Source of the DNA: AC-52 sp044870295
Lineage (GTDB): Bacteria > Actinomycetota > UBA4738
Assembly: GCA_044870295.1 (NCBI GenBank)
Contig: JBIOYQ010000065.1
Location: 1-24,682, forward strand
Direction of reading: 5' to 3'
Length of the DNA stretch: 24,682 nt
The notes beneath the pieces were generated by a model, which saw only the letters and a list, made by a program, of their open reading frames with translations, did not search any database and was not told the origin of the DNA. Position numbers and translations under genes: made by a program. Shown piece by piece: positions 14,438 through 22,137 of the stretch (position 1 is its first letter; the number at the start of each line of letters is the position of its first letter).

Positions 14438-16676
14438 ACAGGAAACCCTGACCCATCGGGCACCCCAGCTCCACCAGGTACTGCCGTTGCTCCTCCGTCT
14501 CGATCCCCTCCGCCAGGGGTTGCATCGAGAGGCTCTGCGAAAGACCCACGATTGCCTTCACCATGCTGGCCGCGTCGGCGTCGTCGGGGATGTCGCGGAC
14601 GAACCGGCGATCGATCTTGAGGACGTCGACCGGGAGGTCCCGCAGGCGGGAGAGAGAGGAGTACCCGGTGCCGAAGTCGTCGATGGCCAACCGCAGCCCT
14701 GCCCGGTGCAGGTCGTCCAGGACGCGCTGGGTCCGCTCGGGGTCGCGCATCGCCGTCGACTCGGTGATCTCGACCACCAGAGATGACGCCGCCGCGTCCG
14801 CCGCCTCCACCTGAGCCAGAAGCCTCCCGACGGCCTCCGGCTGCCACAACTGGCGGGGGGAGACGTTGAAGGACAGCGAGACGAGCAGCCCCTCGTCCTG
14901 CCACACCTTCGATTGCCGGCACACCTCTTCGATCACCCAATCGCCGATCGCCGCGATGAGGCCCGTCTCCTCCGCCAGAGGGATGAACTCGGATGGCCCG
15001 AGCAGGCGGCCGCTCGGCTGGCGCCAGCGCACCAGCGCCTCGGCCCCCGCTAGTCGACCGTCTACCAGGTCGACGATGGGCTGGTAGTGCAGGATCCACT
15101 CTCGCTGCTCGGTTGCCCGCCGGAGCCTCGTGGCCATCGACAGCTTGTTGAAGGAGTCCGGCGTAGCGGTGGAGAACACGACCGTCCCGCCGGGCCCGCG
15201 CTGCTTGCTGCGGTACATGGCGGCGTCGGCCTGCTTGAGGAGCGTGCGGGCGTCGCGGGCGCTCTCCGGGAACAGGCTCACCCCGACGCTCGCGGTGATG
15301 AAGAACTCGGCCCCGTACAGCGCGATGGGCTTCTTCAGGGCCTCGTGCACACGGCCGGCCACGGACAGCGCCATGTCGACGGCGGGGGGCTGGTCGGACG
15401 TACCCACCTTCTCCAGGTCGGCCAGCAGGACCAGGAACTCATCACCGCCCTGCCGGGCCACGACGTCGGTCGCGCGGACCGCGCCTCCCAACCGGGACGA
15501 CATCTCTCGCAGCAGCTCGTCTCCCGCCGCGTGGCCGAGGGAGTCGTTCACCAACTTGAAGTTGTCGAGGTCCATGAACAGGACGGCGACGGCCAGGCCG
15601 TTGCGGCGGGCGCGCGCCAGGGCCAGGTCCAGCACGCGTTCGAACATCACGCGGTTGGGCAGGCCCGTCAGCTTGTCGTGATAGGCGAGGAAGGCCACCT
15701 GCTCCTCGGCCCGCTTGCGTTCGGTGATGTCGACCATCACGCCCTGCCAGAACCGGCGCTCGCCCCACTCGTCGGTGACCACGGTGGCCTCGTCGCGAAC
15801 CCACACGACGCGCCCGTCCTTGGCCATCAGGCGGTACTCGGCCTTGAAGGGTTCGCCGGTCTCGTTGGTGCGGAGGTTCTCCGTCAGGACGCGCTCGCGG
15901 TCGTCGGGGTGCAGCAGCTTCTCCCAGAGCCGGGGATCTGAGGTCCACTCCTCCGGCGAATACCCCAGGATGTCCTCGACCTGGGGGCTGATGTACAGGG
16001 TGGAGCTGGAGCGGTCGACGGCGTCGACGTAGGTCACCACGGGGATCTGTTCCACCAGCAGGCGGTACTTCGCCTCCGCCTCCTGGAGCCGATGCACCTC
16101 CTCTTCACGCTCGGCCAGCCGGCGCGACCGCTCCCCGGACAGCTCGCCGGACAGGAACCCTCCGCCCAGCGTCAGCAGGAGGCCGACCGCGATGCGCAGG
16201 GTCACCTCGACGAAGTCGGCCGACGTGCCCGAGGACGAGGCGGCCAGCGACTCGAGGATGGCGTAGCCCGAGCTGGTGACCACCCATGCCAGGAACCCGC
16301 CGAACACGCCCAGGACGACACCGCCCTCGGCCTGGACCACGATGACCAGGGCCAGGAGGTACCGGCGAGGGTCGAACGCGAAGAGCGCCAACGTGGCCAT
16401 CACGGCCCCGGCGTCGGCCACGAACCCGCCCATGGCGAGTCGCTTGTTCGACCGCCACCGTGGCATGAGCTGCAGGATGGCCAGCACGGCCAGGCCGCCG
16501 GCCAGCATCAGCGCCAGGGGCTGGACGTGGGGAGGAGCCGGGTGGGCCTTGAGCGGCCGGTACAGCACGGCGTAGAACCCCATGGACAGGGCCAGCCCCA
16601 AGCGGAGCAAGCCCAGCCAGCCCCACCCGGAGGCGACTTCCCGGACCCGCTGCCCTCGCTCGAGGGGCACGATCAC
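14364..16676 (-). CDS. Membrane-bound PAS-GGDEF-EAL c-di-GMP turnover protein
   Basis: This 770-residue protein makes and/or degrades cyclic di-GMP. The N-terminal region (about 21-178) has about six hydrophobic segments and acts as a membrane sensor of no recognised MASE type. A short linker helix leads to a PAS domain (about 203-320). The cyclase domain (about 323-495) has an intact GGDEF (410-414) and an RxxD inhibitory site, RATD (401-404), at the expected five-residue spacing. The phosphodiesterase domain (about 510-755) keeps AEALVRW (545-551), FNVSPRQL, EITES (636-640), DDFGTGYSS (666-674), LKIDRRF and LAEGIETEEQ, so it also looks active. The GTG at 16676 is preceded by AAGGGGGAAGGG. 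It is divergent from and paralogous to the GAF-containing gene at 16855. Confidence 0.95.
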   Translation of the reverse strand: MIVPLERGQRVREVASGWGWLGLLRLGLALSMGFYAVLYRPLKAHPAPPHVQPLALMLAGGLAVLAILQLMPRWRSNKRLAMGGFVADAGAVMATLALFAFDPRRYLLALVIVVQAEGGVVLGVFGGFLAWVVTSSGYAILESLAASSSGTSADFVEVTLRIAVGLLLTLGGGFLSGELSGERSRRLAEREEEVHRLQEAEAKYRLLVEQIPVVTYVDAVDRSSSTLYISPQVEDILGYSPEEWTSDPRLWEKLLHPDDRERVLTENLRTNETGEPFKAEYRLMAKDGRVVWVRDEATVVTDEWGERRFWQGVMVDITERKRAEEQVAFLAYHDKLTGLPNRVMFERVLDLALARARRNGLAVAVLFMDLDNFKLVNDSLGHAAGDELLREMSSRLGGAVRATDVVARQGGDEFLVLLADLEKVGTSDQPPAVDMALSVAGRVHEALKKPIALYGAEFFITASVGVSLFPESARDARTLLKQADAAMYRSKQRGPGGTVVFSTATPDSFNKLSMATRLRRATEQREWILHYQPIVDLVDGRLAGAEALVRWRQPSGRLLGPSEFIPLAEETGLIAAIGDWVIEEVCRQSKVWQDEGLLVSLSFNVSPRQLWQPEAVGRLLAQVEAADAAASSLVVEITESTAMRDPERTQRVLDDLHRAGLRLAIDDFGTGYSSLSRLRDLPVDVLKIDRRFVRDIPDDADAASMVKAIVGLSQSLSMQPLAEGIETEEQRQYLVELGCPMGQGFLFSEPVPPDDLARLARQDGLASLLS

Positions 16677-16854
16677 GCCTACGCCCTTCCCCCTTCGCCG
16701 GATGCCGCCCTACCTTGCAATGGATCGAGGGCGCCTTCAAGAACAGTTCTCGGCATCTCCGGGCCACGGACTGTAGGGCCACCTGGGACCGACCTAGGCC
16801 ATCCGGCCAATCCTTCAATCCCCTCCTCGGCGGGGTCGATATGTGCAGGTAGAC
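16677..16854. promoter_or_regulatory. Divergent intergenic region of the two c-di-GMP genes, with palindrome
   Basis: These 178 bases must hold both promoters. The clearest element is AGAACAGTTCT at 16740-16750, an odd-length palindrome with 5-bp arms around a central A, roughly 64 bases from one start and 105 from the other. A short GGCC-ATCC-GGCC repeat lies near 16798-16809, and a CCCC/GGGG hairpin just before the plus-strand start could limit ribosome access. I looked for a GEMM-type c-di-GMP riboswitch and did not see its conserved GCAAA-containing segments. No convincing -10 or -35 could be assigned. Confidence 0.4.
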
Positions 16855-19185
16855 ATGTCGACAACGGGTCTCGAGGGAGACCCCGCCGGGGACGTCCGGC
16901 TGGGGTCCTCGAACGCCGAGCCGGGAACCGGCTCCGAGGCGATCTTGTCCGCCGTTGGGTTCGCCGCGTCGGCGTTCGTCCAGGCCCGGTCCTGGGAGGA
17001 GCGCGTTTCCGAGGTGCTGGCGCGCCTGGGGCGGGCCGCGGGCGTCAGCCGCGTCTACGTCTTCGAGAACCACACGGACGACGATGGCCGCAGGGTCCAC
17101 AGCCAACGCTACGAGTGGATCGCCGAGGGCGTCGAGCCCCAGATCGACAACCCGGAGCTCCAGAACAACCCGTGGAGCGGGACGTACCGGCGGTGGGGGG
17201 AGATCCTGTCGGCCGGGAGGGCCATCCACGGCCACGTGCGGGACTTCCCGGACGAGGAGCGCATCGCGCTGGAGAGGGAGCAGATCACGTCCATCGCGGT
17301 CGTGCCGGTGATGGTCGGCGAGGAGTGGTGGGGCTGCCTAGGGTTCGACGAGTGCTTCGCCGAACGGGAGTGGTCTGGCCCGGACATCGACGCGCTCCGG
17401 GCTGCCGCCGGCACGCTGGGCGCCTGCATCGGGCGCCAGCGGTCCGAGCTGGCGCTCGGAGAGGCGGAGCTGAAGTACCGCACGCTGGTGGAGCAGATCC
17501 CGGCCATCGTGTACATCGCCGGCGTCGGCGAGACCGGCGACTGGCTCTACATCAGCCCGCAGGTGGAGACCATCCTCGGGTACTCGCCGGAGGAGTGGAT
17601 CGCCCACCCGGCTCCGTTCTCCGCGTTCCTCCATCCCGTTGATCGGGAGCGGGTCCTGGCCGAGGAGGCTTACAGCAGCGTGACCGGTGAGCCGCTCCGC
17701 TCCGAGTTCCGCCTGATCGCCCGGGACGAGCGGACGGTCTGGGTCCGCGACGAGGCCATGCTGATCCGCGGCGACGACGGCCGGCCCATGTTCTGGCAGG
17801 GCGTCATGTACGACGTCACGGAGCAGAAGCGGGCCGAGGAGCAGGTTGCCTTCCTGGCCTATCACGACAAGCTCACCGCCCTGCCCAACCGCGTCATGTT
17901 CGAGGAGCTGTTGGACCTGGCCCTGAACCGAGCGCGGCGAGGCGACACCGCCGCCGGCGTTCTCTACATCGATCTCGACAACTTCAAGCTGGTGAACGAC
18001 TCCCTCGGCCACGCCGCGGGCGACCAGCTGCTGCAGATGATGGGCATGCGGCTGCGCGAGGCCGTGCGCGAGACCGACGTGGTCGCCCGGCAGGGCGGGG
18101 ACGAGTTCCTGGTCCTCCTGGCCGACCTGGAGCGGGGGACGTGGGGTCCGCGGCCCGAGGCCGAGAACTCGGTGGTCGTGGCGCAGGCCGTGGCCGAGCG
18201 GGTCCACGAGGCCCTGCGCGAACCGTTCGTCATCGGTGACACGGAGTTCTACATCACGGCCTCGATCGGGATCAGCCTGTTCCCGTTCGACGGCGACCAC
18301 GCCAAGGCGCTGTTGCGGAATTCGGACGCGGCCATGTATCGGAGCAAGCGGGCCGGTCCCGGCGGGTACGCGATGTTCTCCAGCGAGACCGTGGATCCGC
18401 TGACGAAGCTCTCCCTTACCACACGCCTGCGCCGAGCCGTGGAGCGCAAGGAGTGGCTGCTCCACTTCCAGCCCGTCGTGGACCTCAGGGACGCCCACCT
18501 GGTCGGGGTGGAAGCGTTGCTGCGGTGGCCCGACCCGAAGGGCGGCATGATTCCGCCGGGCGACTTCATTCCGCTCGCCGAGGAGATGGGCCTCATCGAG
18601 GCGATCGGCGACTGGGTCGTCGGGGACGTGTGCCGGCAGTCGAAGGACTGGCGTACCACCGGGCTGATGCTCGAGATCAGCTTCAATCTTTCGCCGCGCC
18701 AGCTCTGGCAGGCGAACCTGGTGCGGAGCATCCTCGGGCACCTCCAGTACGCCCAGGTGAGTCCCCGCAACATCGTGGTGGAGATCACGGAGTCCTCCGC
18801 CATGACCGACCCGGACCGCACCATCAGGGTGCTGGAGGAGATCCACTCCGCGGGGCTTCGGCTGGCCATCGACGACTTCGGGACCGGGTACTCGTCGCTG
18901 GCGAGGCTGAAGCAGATGCCCGTCGACATCCTGAAGGTGGACCGATCCTTCGTCCGGGACATCCCGGGTGACCGCCAGGCCGCCAGCATGGTGACGGCGA
19001 TGATCCAGATGGCCCACGGCCTTGGCATGACGCCGCTGGCCGAAGGGATCGAGACCGAGGAGCAGTGGCGGTTCCTGACCGACGTGGGATGCACGCTGGG
19101 CCAGGGCTACTACTTCAGCAAGCCCGTGCCCGCGGACGACATCACCCAGCGCTACGTGTGGGGGAACGTGGGCCAGCCCAGCTGA
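16855..19185 (+). CDS. Cytosolic GAF-PAS-GGDEF-EAL c-di-GMP turnover protein
   Basis: This 776-residue protein has a GAF-like sensor (about 28-195, with RVYVFENHTDDDGR and SIAVVPVMVGEEWWGCLGFDE), a PAS domain (about 204-322), a GGDEF cyclase domain (about 324-500) and an EAL phosphodiesterase domain (about 522-765). GGDEF is intact (414-418), with the RxxD site RETD at 405-408. The EAL part keeps VEALLRW (552-558), FNLSPRQL, EITES (643-647), DDFGTGYSS (673-681), LKVDRSF and LAEGIETEEQ. No membrane segment is present. From the PAS domain on it is closely similar to the divergent neighbour (for example AEEQVAFLAYHDKLT in both). The ATG at 16855 is preferred, with AGG five bases upstream; an in-frame GTG at 16843 would add four residues. 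Confidence 0.95.
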   Translation: MSTTGLEGDPAGDVRLGSSNAEPGTGSEAILSAVGFAASAFVQARSWEERVSEVLARLGRAAGVSRVYVFENHTDDDGRRVHSQRYEWIAEGVEPQIDNPELQNNPWSGTYRRWGEILSAGRAIHGHVRDFPDEERIALEREQITSIAVVPVMVGEEWWGCLGFDECFAEREWSGPDIDALRAAAGTLGACIGRQRSELALGEAELKYRTLVEQIPAIVYIAGVGETGDWLYISPQVETILGYSPEEWIAHPAPFSAFLHPVDRERVLAEEAYSSVTGEPLRSEFRLIARDERTVWVRDEAMLIRGDDGRPMFWQGVMYDVTEQKRAEEQVAFLAYHDKLTALPNRVMFEELLDLALNRARRGDTAAGVLYIDLDNFKLVNDSLGHAAGDQLLQMMGMRLREAVRETDVVARQGGDEFLVLLADLERGTWGPRPEAENSVVVAQAVAERVHEALREPFVIGDTEFYITASIGISLFPFDGDHAKALLRNSDAAMYRSKRAGPGGYAMFSSETVDPLTKLSLTTRLRRAVERKEWLLHFQPVVDLRDAHLVGVEALLRWPDPKGGMIPPGDFIPLAEEMGLIEAIGDWVVGDVCRQSKDWRTTGLMLEISFNLSPRQLWQANLVRSILGHLQYAQVSPRNIVVEITESSAMTDPDRTIRVLEEIHSAGLRLAIDDFGTGYSSLARLKQMPVDILKVDRSFVRDIPGDRQAASMVTAMIQMAHGLGMTPLAEGIETEEQWRFLTDVGCTLGQGYYFSKPVPADDITQRYVWGNVGQPS

Positions 19186-19238
19186 GGGCACCAAGCCAAG
19201 CCGCCATTTGGGGGGTTCCTGTCCGATGTGGTCCGCGC

Positions 19239-19244
19239 TAGCAT
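19239..19244 (+). promoter_or_regulatory. Possible -10 element for proBA
   Basis: TAGCAT matches the -10 consensus at four positions and lies 34 bases before the proB GTG. At 17 bases upstream there is only TTCCTG, a poor -35. The 54-base gap after the preceding stop is consistent with a promoter here. Confidence 0.25.
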
Positions 19245-19277
19245 CCACGCCTCTCTTCGAGGGACGGGTGACCGAGG

Positions 19278-20444
19278 GTGCACGAAGGGCAAGCAGGCAC
19301 GAGGGATCTCCCCGAGGTCCGGCGGCTGGTGGTGAAGGTCGGGTCCTCCAGCCTGGTCGACGCGACGGGGGCGGTGGCTCGAGCCCGCCTGGGGAAGATC
19401 GTGCGGGAGATGTCGGCCGCGGTGGAGGGCGGCCGGTCCTGCGTGCTCGTGTCATCGGGCGCGATCGCCTCCGGCCTCGATCAGCTCGGCCTGGCGCGGC
19501 GGCCCAAGGACCTGGCCTTGCAGCAGGCGGCCGCGGCCGTGGGGCAGGGCCGGCTGATGGCCGCGTACGCGGGTTTGTTCGCCAAGCATCAGCTCGTGGC
19601 GGCGCAGGTCCTTCTGACGCAGGACGACTTCGCCGCCCGGCGGCGCTTCGTCAACGCCCAGCGCACGTTCGACCGGCTGCTGGCTTCAGGTGTGGTTCCG
19701 GTGGTGAACGAGAACGACACGGTGGCCACCGAGGAGATCACCTTCGGCGACAACGACCGTCTGGCTGCCCTGGTGTCGATCATGGTGCGCGCGGATCTGC
19801 TGGTCCTGCTGTCCGACGTGGACGGCATCTTCACCAAGGACCCCCGGCGGGCCGGGGCGCGGCTGGTGACGGAGATCGACGACCCCCGCACGATCGAGCC
19901 GGGACCGGCGTCGGCCCTGGGATCTGGGGGCATGGCCAGCAAGCTGGAAGCGGCGGGGCTGGCGTCCGCCGCCGGGATCCCAACGATCGTGGCGAACGCA
20001 TCGCACCGGGACGTGTTGGCCCGGATCCTCTCGGGTGACGCCGTGGGCACATGGGTGCCCGCGCGAGATGGGAGGAAGCGCGCCCGCAAGGCGTGGATGG
20101 CCTTCGCCGCCGCGCCGCGGGGCCGGATCCTGGTCGACGCCGGTGCGGAGCGCGCCGTCCGCGAAGCAGGGCGCAGCCTCCTCGCCGCGGGCGTGGTGGC
20201 GGTGGAGGGCAGGTTCGTGGCCGGCGACGCCGTGGAGATCGCTGGCCCGGGAGGCCCGTTCGCCCGGGGTATCACCAGCTACTCGGCAGCCGACCTGGCC
20301 AAGCTTGCGGGGAGGGCGCGGCTGCCTTCCTCCTGGCGGACCACCCGTCCGCTGCCCACTCGGGCAACGGGGAACGGCAACGGTGAGGTGGTCCATCGCG
20401 ACGTGCTGGTCCTGACGGCGGAGGAGCGATGGCGGACGTCGTGA
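19278..20444 (+). CDS. proB: Glutamate 5-kinase
   Basis: This 388-residue enzyme phosphorylates the gamma-carboxylate of glutamate with ATP, the first step of proline synthesis. The amino-acid kinase domain starts with LVVKVGSSSLVD (17-28) and continues with VLVSSGAIASGLDQLG, QQAAAAVGQGRLM, VNENDTVATEEITFGDNDRLAA and SDVDGIFTKDPR. SGGMASKLEAA is the usual GTGGM-type loop. A C-terminal PUA domain (about 285-365) follows, as in full-length ProB. The GTG at 19278 is the assigned start; it has GAGG directly before it, so a GTG or Val codon further in cannot be excluded. proA overlaps its 3' end by 16 bases, a coupled pair. A short Thr/Arg-rich linker near 340-360 precedes the stop. proB commonly follows obg in Actinobacteria, but here a c-di-GMP gene precedes it. 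Confidence 0.97.
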   Translation: MHEGQAGTRDLPEVRRLVVKVGSSSLVDATGAVARARLGKIVREMSAAVEGGRSCVLVSSGAIASGLDQLGLARRPKDLALQQAAAAVGQGRLMAAYAGLFAKHQLVAAQVLLTQDDFAARRRFVNAQRTFDRLLASGVVPVVNENDTVATEEITFGDNDRLAALVSIMVRADLLVLLSDVDGIFTKDPRRAGARLVTEIDDPRTIEPGPASALGSGGMASKLEAAGLASAAGIPTIVANASHRDVLARILSGDAVGTWVPARDGRKRARKAWMAFAAAPRGRILVDAGAERAVREAGRSLLAAGVVAVEGRFVAGDAVEIAGPGGPFARGITSYSAADLAKLAGRARLPSSWRTTRPLPTRATGNGNGEVVHRDVLVLTAEERWRTS

Positions 20445-21709
20445 TCCAGGCGACGGCCGACGTGGCGGCCATGGCCGGGATCGCGCGGCGGGCGGCTCGG
20501 GAGCTGGCGCTCGTTCCGGGGCCCGCGAAGGACGCGGCGCTCCGGGCGTGGGCGGATGCTCTGGAGGCGCGCGACGGGGAGATCCTGCTCGCGAACGAAG
20601 AGGACGTGCGGTCGGCCCGGGAGAGGGAGACCACCGCGGCGGTGATCGACCGACTCTCGCTGGATCGTGACCGGATCCGGCTGATGGCGGAGGGGCTGCG
20701 GCACGTGGCGACGCTGGACGATCCCACGGCTGGGGTCATCGACGGGTGGACCCTGCCCAACGGACTCCGCGTGGAGAAGGTTCGCGTGCCGCTCGGCGTC
20801 ATCGGGGTGATCTACGAAGGACGGCCGAACGTGACCGTGGACGCGGCGGGACTCGCCGTGAAGGCCGGCAGCGCCGTCCTCCTCCGCGGGTCCAGCATCG
20901 CCGAACGGTCCAACGCAACACTCGTGCGGATCCTCCAGGACGCGGGGACCGCGTCGGGCCTGCCCGCCGGTGTGGTCCAGGCGGTGGCGCCCACCCGCCA
21001 GACCGCCGCGGCCATGATGCGAGCGCGCGGCATGATCGACCTCCTCATCCCTCGGGGAGGCAACGACCTCATCCAGACGGTGGTGCGAGAGTCGCAGGTG
21101 CCGGTGATCGAGACCGGCGTGGGCAACTGCCACGTGTACGTGGATGCGGACGCCGACCTCGACAAGGCCCTGGCGATCCTGGTCAACGCCAAGGTGCAAC
21201 GCCCCGGCGTGTGCAACGCGGCGGAGAGCTTCCTGGTGCATCGCGACGTGGCCGACAGGTTCGTGCCCGCGGCAGCCCGGGCCCTGGCCGACCGAGGTGT
21301 GGAGATCGTCGGGGACGACGCCGTCCGCCGGCTGGGCGCAACCGCCGGTGTGCAGGTGGGACCGGCCACCGACGCCGACTTCGCCGCCGAGTTCCTGGAC
21401 CTGAAGATCTCCGGCCGGGTGGTGGACTCCCTCGATGAGGCCATCGACCACATCACCACGTTCGGCACCCAGCACACGGAGGCCATCGTGACGGAGGACG
21501 ATGATGCGGCCCGGCGGTTCGTCCAGGAGGTCGACGCCGCTGCCGTCATGGTCAACGCCTCGACCCGGTTCACGGACGGGTCGGAGTTCGGCATGGGCGC
21601 GGAGATCGGGATCTCGACGCAGAAGCTCCATGCGCGCGGCCCCATGGCTCTGCGTGAGCTGACCACATACAAGTTCGTGGTGCGGGGGACGGGCCAGACA
21701 CGGGCGTGA
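20429..21709 (+). CDS. proA: Gamma-glutamyl phosphate reductase
   Basis: This 426-residue NADPH-dependent enzyme reduces gamma-glutamyl phosphate to glutamate semialdehyde, the second step of proline synthesis. It belongs to the aldehyde dehydrogenase superfamily. Recognisable segments are VEKVRVPLGVIGVIYEGRPN (115-134), AVKAGSAVLLRGSSIAERSN near 143-162, LIPRGGNDLI near 206-215, VIETGVGNCHVYVD near 226-239 and the catalytic Cys262 in QRPGVCNAAES. The C-terminal NASTRFTDGSEFGMGAEIGI is also typical. Length is normal. The ATG at 20429 is preceded by GGAGGAG inside proB. A strong hairpin begins 9 bases after the stop; nadD, the frequent downstream neighbour in Actinobacteria, is absent. Confidence 0.98.
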   Translation: MADVVIQATADVAAMAGIARRAARELALVPGPAKDAALRAWADALEARDGEILLANEEDVRSARERETTAAVIDRLSLDRDRIRLMAEGLRHVATLDDPTAGVIDGWTLPNGLRVEKVRVPLGVIGVIYEGRPNVTVDAAGLAVKAGSAVLLRGSSIAERSNATLVRILQDAGTASGLPAGVVQAVAPTRQTAAAMMRARGMIDLLIPRGGNDLIQTVVRESQVPVIETGVGNCHVYVDADADLDKALAILVNAKVQRPGVCNAAESFLVHRDVADRFVPAAARALADRGVEIVGDDAVRRLGATAGVQVGPATDADFAAEFLDLKISGRVVDSLDEAIDHITTFGTQHTEAIVTEDDDAARRFVQEVDAAAVMVNASTRFTDGSEFGMGAEIGISTQKLHARGPMALRELTTYKFVVRGTGQTRA

Positions 21710-21718
21710 TGGTTGGCT

Positions 21719-21755
21719 GAGGAGGCGGGGAGCCGGGGGGACTCTCCGCCTCCTC
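21719..21755 (+). terminator. Strong hairpin after proA
   Basis: A 14-bp stem (GAGGAGGCGGGGAG with CTCTCCGCCTCCTC, one G-U pair) encloses a 9-base loop, immediately downstream of proA. No long T-tract follows, only TCTTCGTC about 7 bases later. This is the most stable hairpin noticed in the window and probably ends the proBA transcript. Confidence 0.65.
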
Positions 21756-21905
21756 GAGGTCTTCGTCACACCAGCGTTGCCCAGGACTCGCGCCGTCGCA
21801 ATACGCCGTTCGAGCCACCCGCCCCCTCCCCCGGCGAACGACCGGCCCCGGCCGACCGATTCGAGACCTTTGCCCGAGGTGCGCCTCCGACAGGGGAGGG
21901 ATCAT

Positions 21906-22115
21906 GTGGGCCACATGGAGGACATGGGGCGGTGGCCCGACGGTTGCGGAGCTGGGCAGTGGTGCCCTCGCTGTCGCGAGGAGATCCGCGAGGAAGCTCT
22001 CCGCTGGCTTCGCGAGCTGAACGTGGGCCCGGAGCCGGCCGTCCAGCCCGACGGCCAGGTCATCCTGACCCGGTGGCACCGCCAGTGGATCCTGACGACC
22101 AGGCCGGCCCGCTGA
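21906..22115 (+). CDS. Small CxxC protein, 69 residues
   Basis: The plus frame encodes a small protein with Cys residues in DGCGAGQWCPRCREEIREEALRWL form: one Cys, then a WCPRC knuckle seven residues on, followed by an amphipathic helix and a C-terminal ILTRWHRQWILTTRPAR. A zinc site is possible but would need more ligands; His residues near both ends could supply them. I chose the GTG at 21906 because AGGGGAGGG lies five bases upstream; the ATG at 21915 is an alternative. Third positions are strongly G/C-rich from 21906 on, while the preceding 130 bases of the longer frame are a Pro/Arg-rich shadow. It lies after the proA hairpin and converges with the metalloprotease gene. No family recognised. 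Confidence 0.6.
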   Translation: MGHMEDMGRWPDGCGAGQWCPRCREEIREEALRWLRELNVGPEPAVQPDGQVILTRWHRQWILTTRPAR

Positions 22116-22137
22116 GCTGACCGACCGGCGGGCTCAG
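22112..22137. terminator. Bidirectional hairpin carrying both stop codons
   Basis: CTGAGC and GCTCAG form the outer stem and CCG/CGG an inner stem, with a three-base bulge. The TGA of the plus-strand small gene lies in one arm and the TGA of the minus-strand protease in the other. There are no T-tracts. Confidence 0.45.

Noticed and set aside
16740..16750. AGAACAGTTCT as a LexA SOS box
   Set aside because: Actinobacterial SOS boxes have GAAC and GTTC separated by four bases; here the spacing is one.
16677..16854. Possible c-di-GMP riboswitch in the divergent region of the GGDEF-EAL genes
   Set aside because: The conserved GEMM segments (GGCAAA and CGCAAAGCC type) are not found on either strand.
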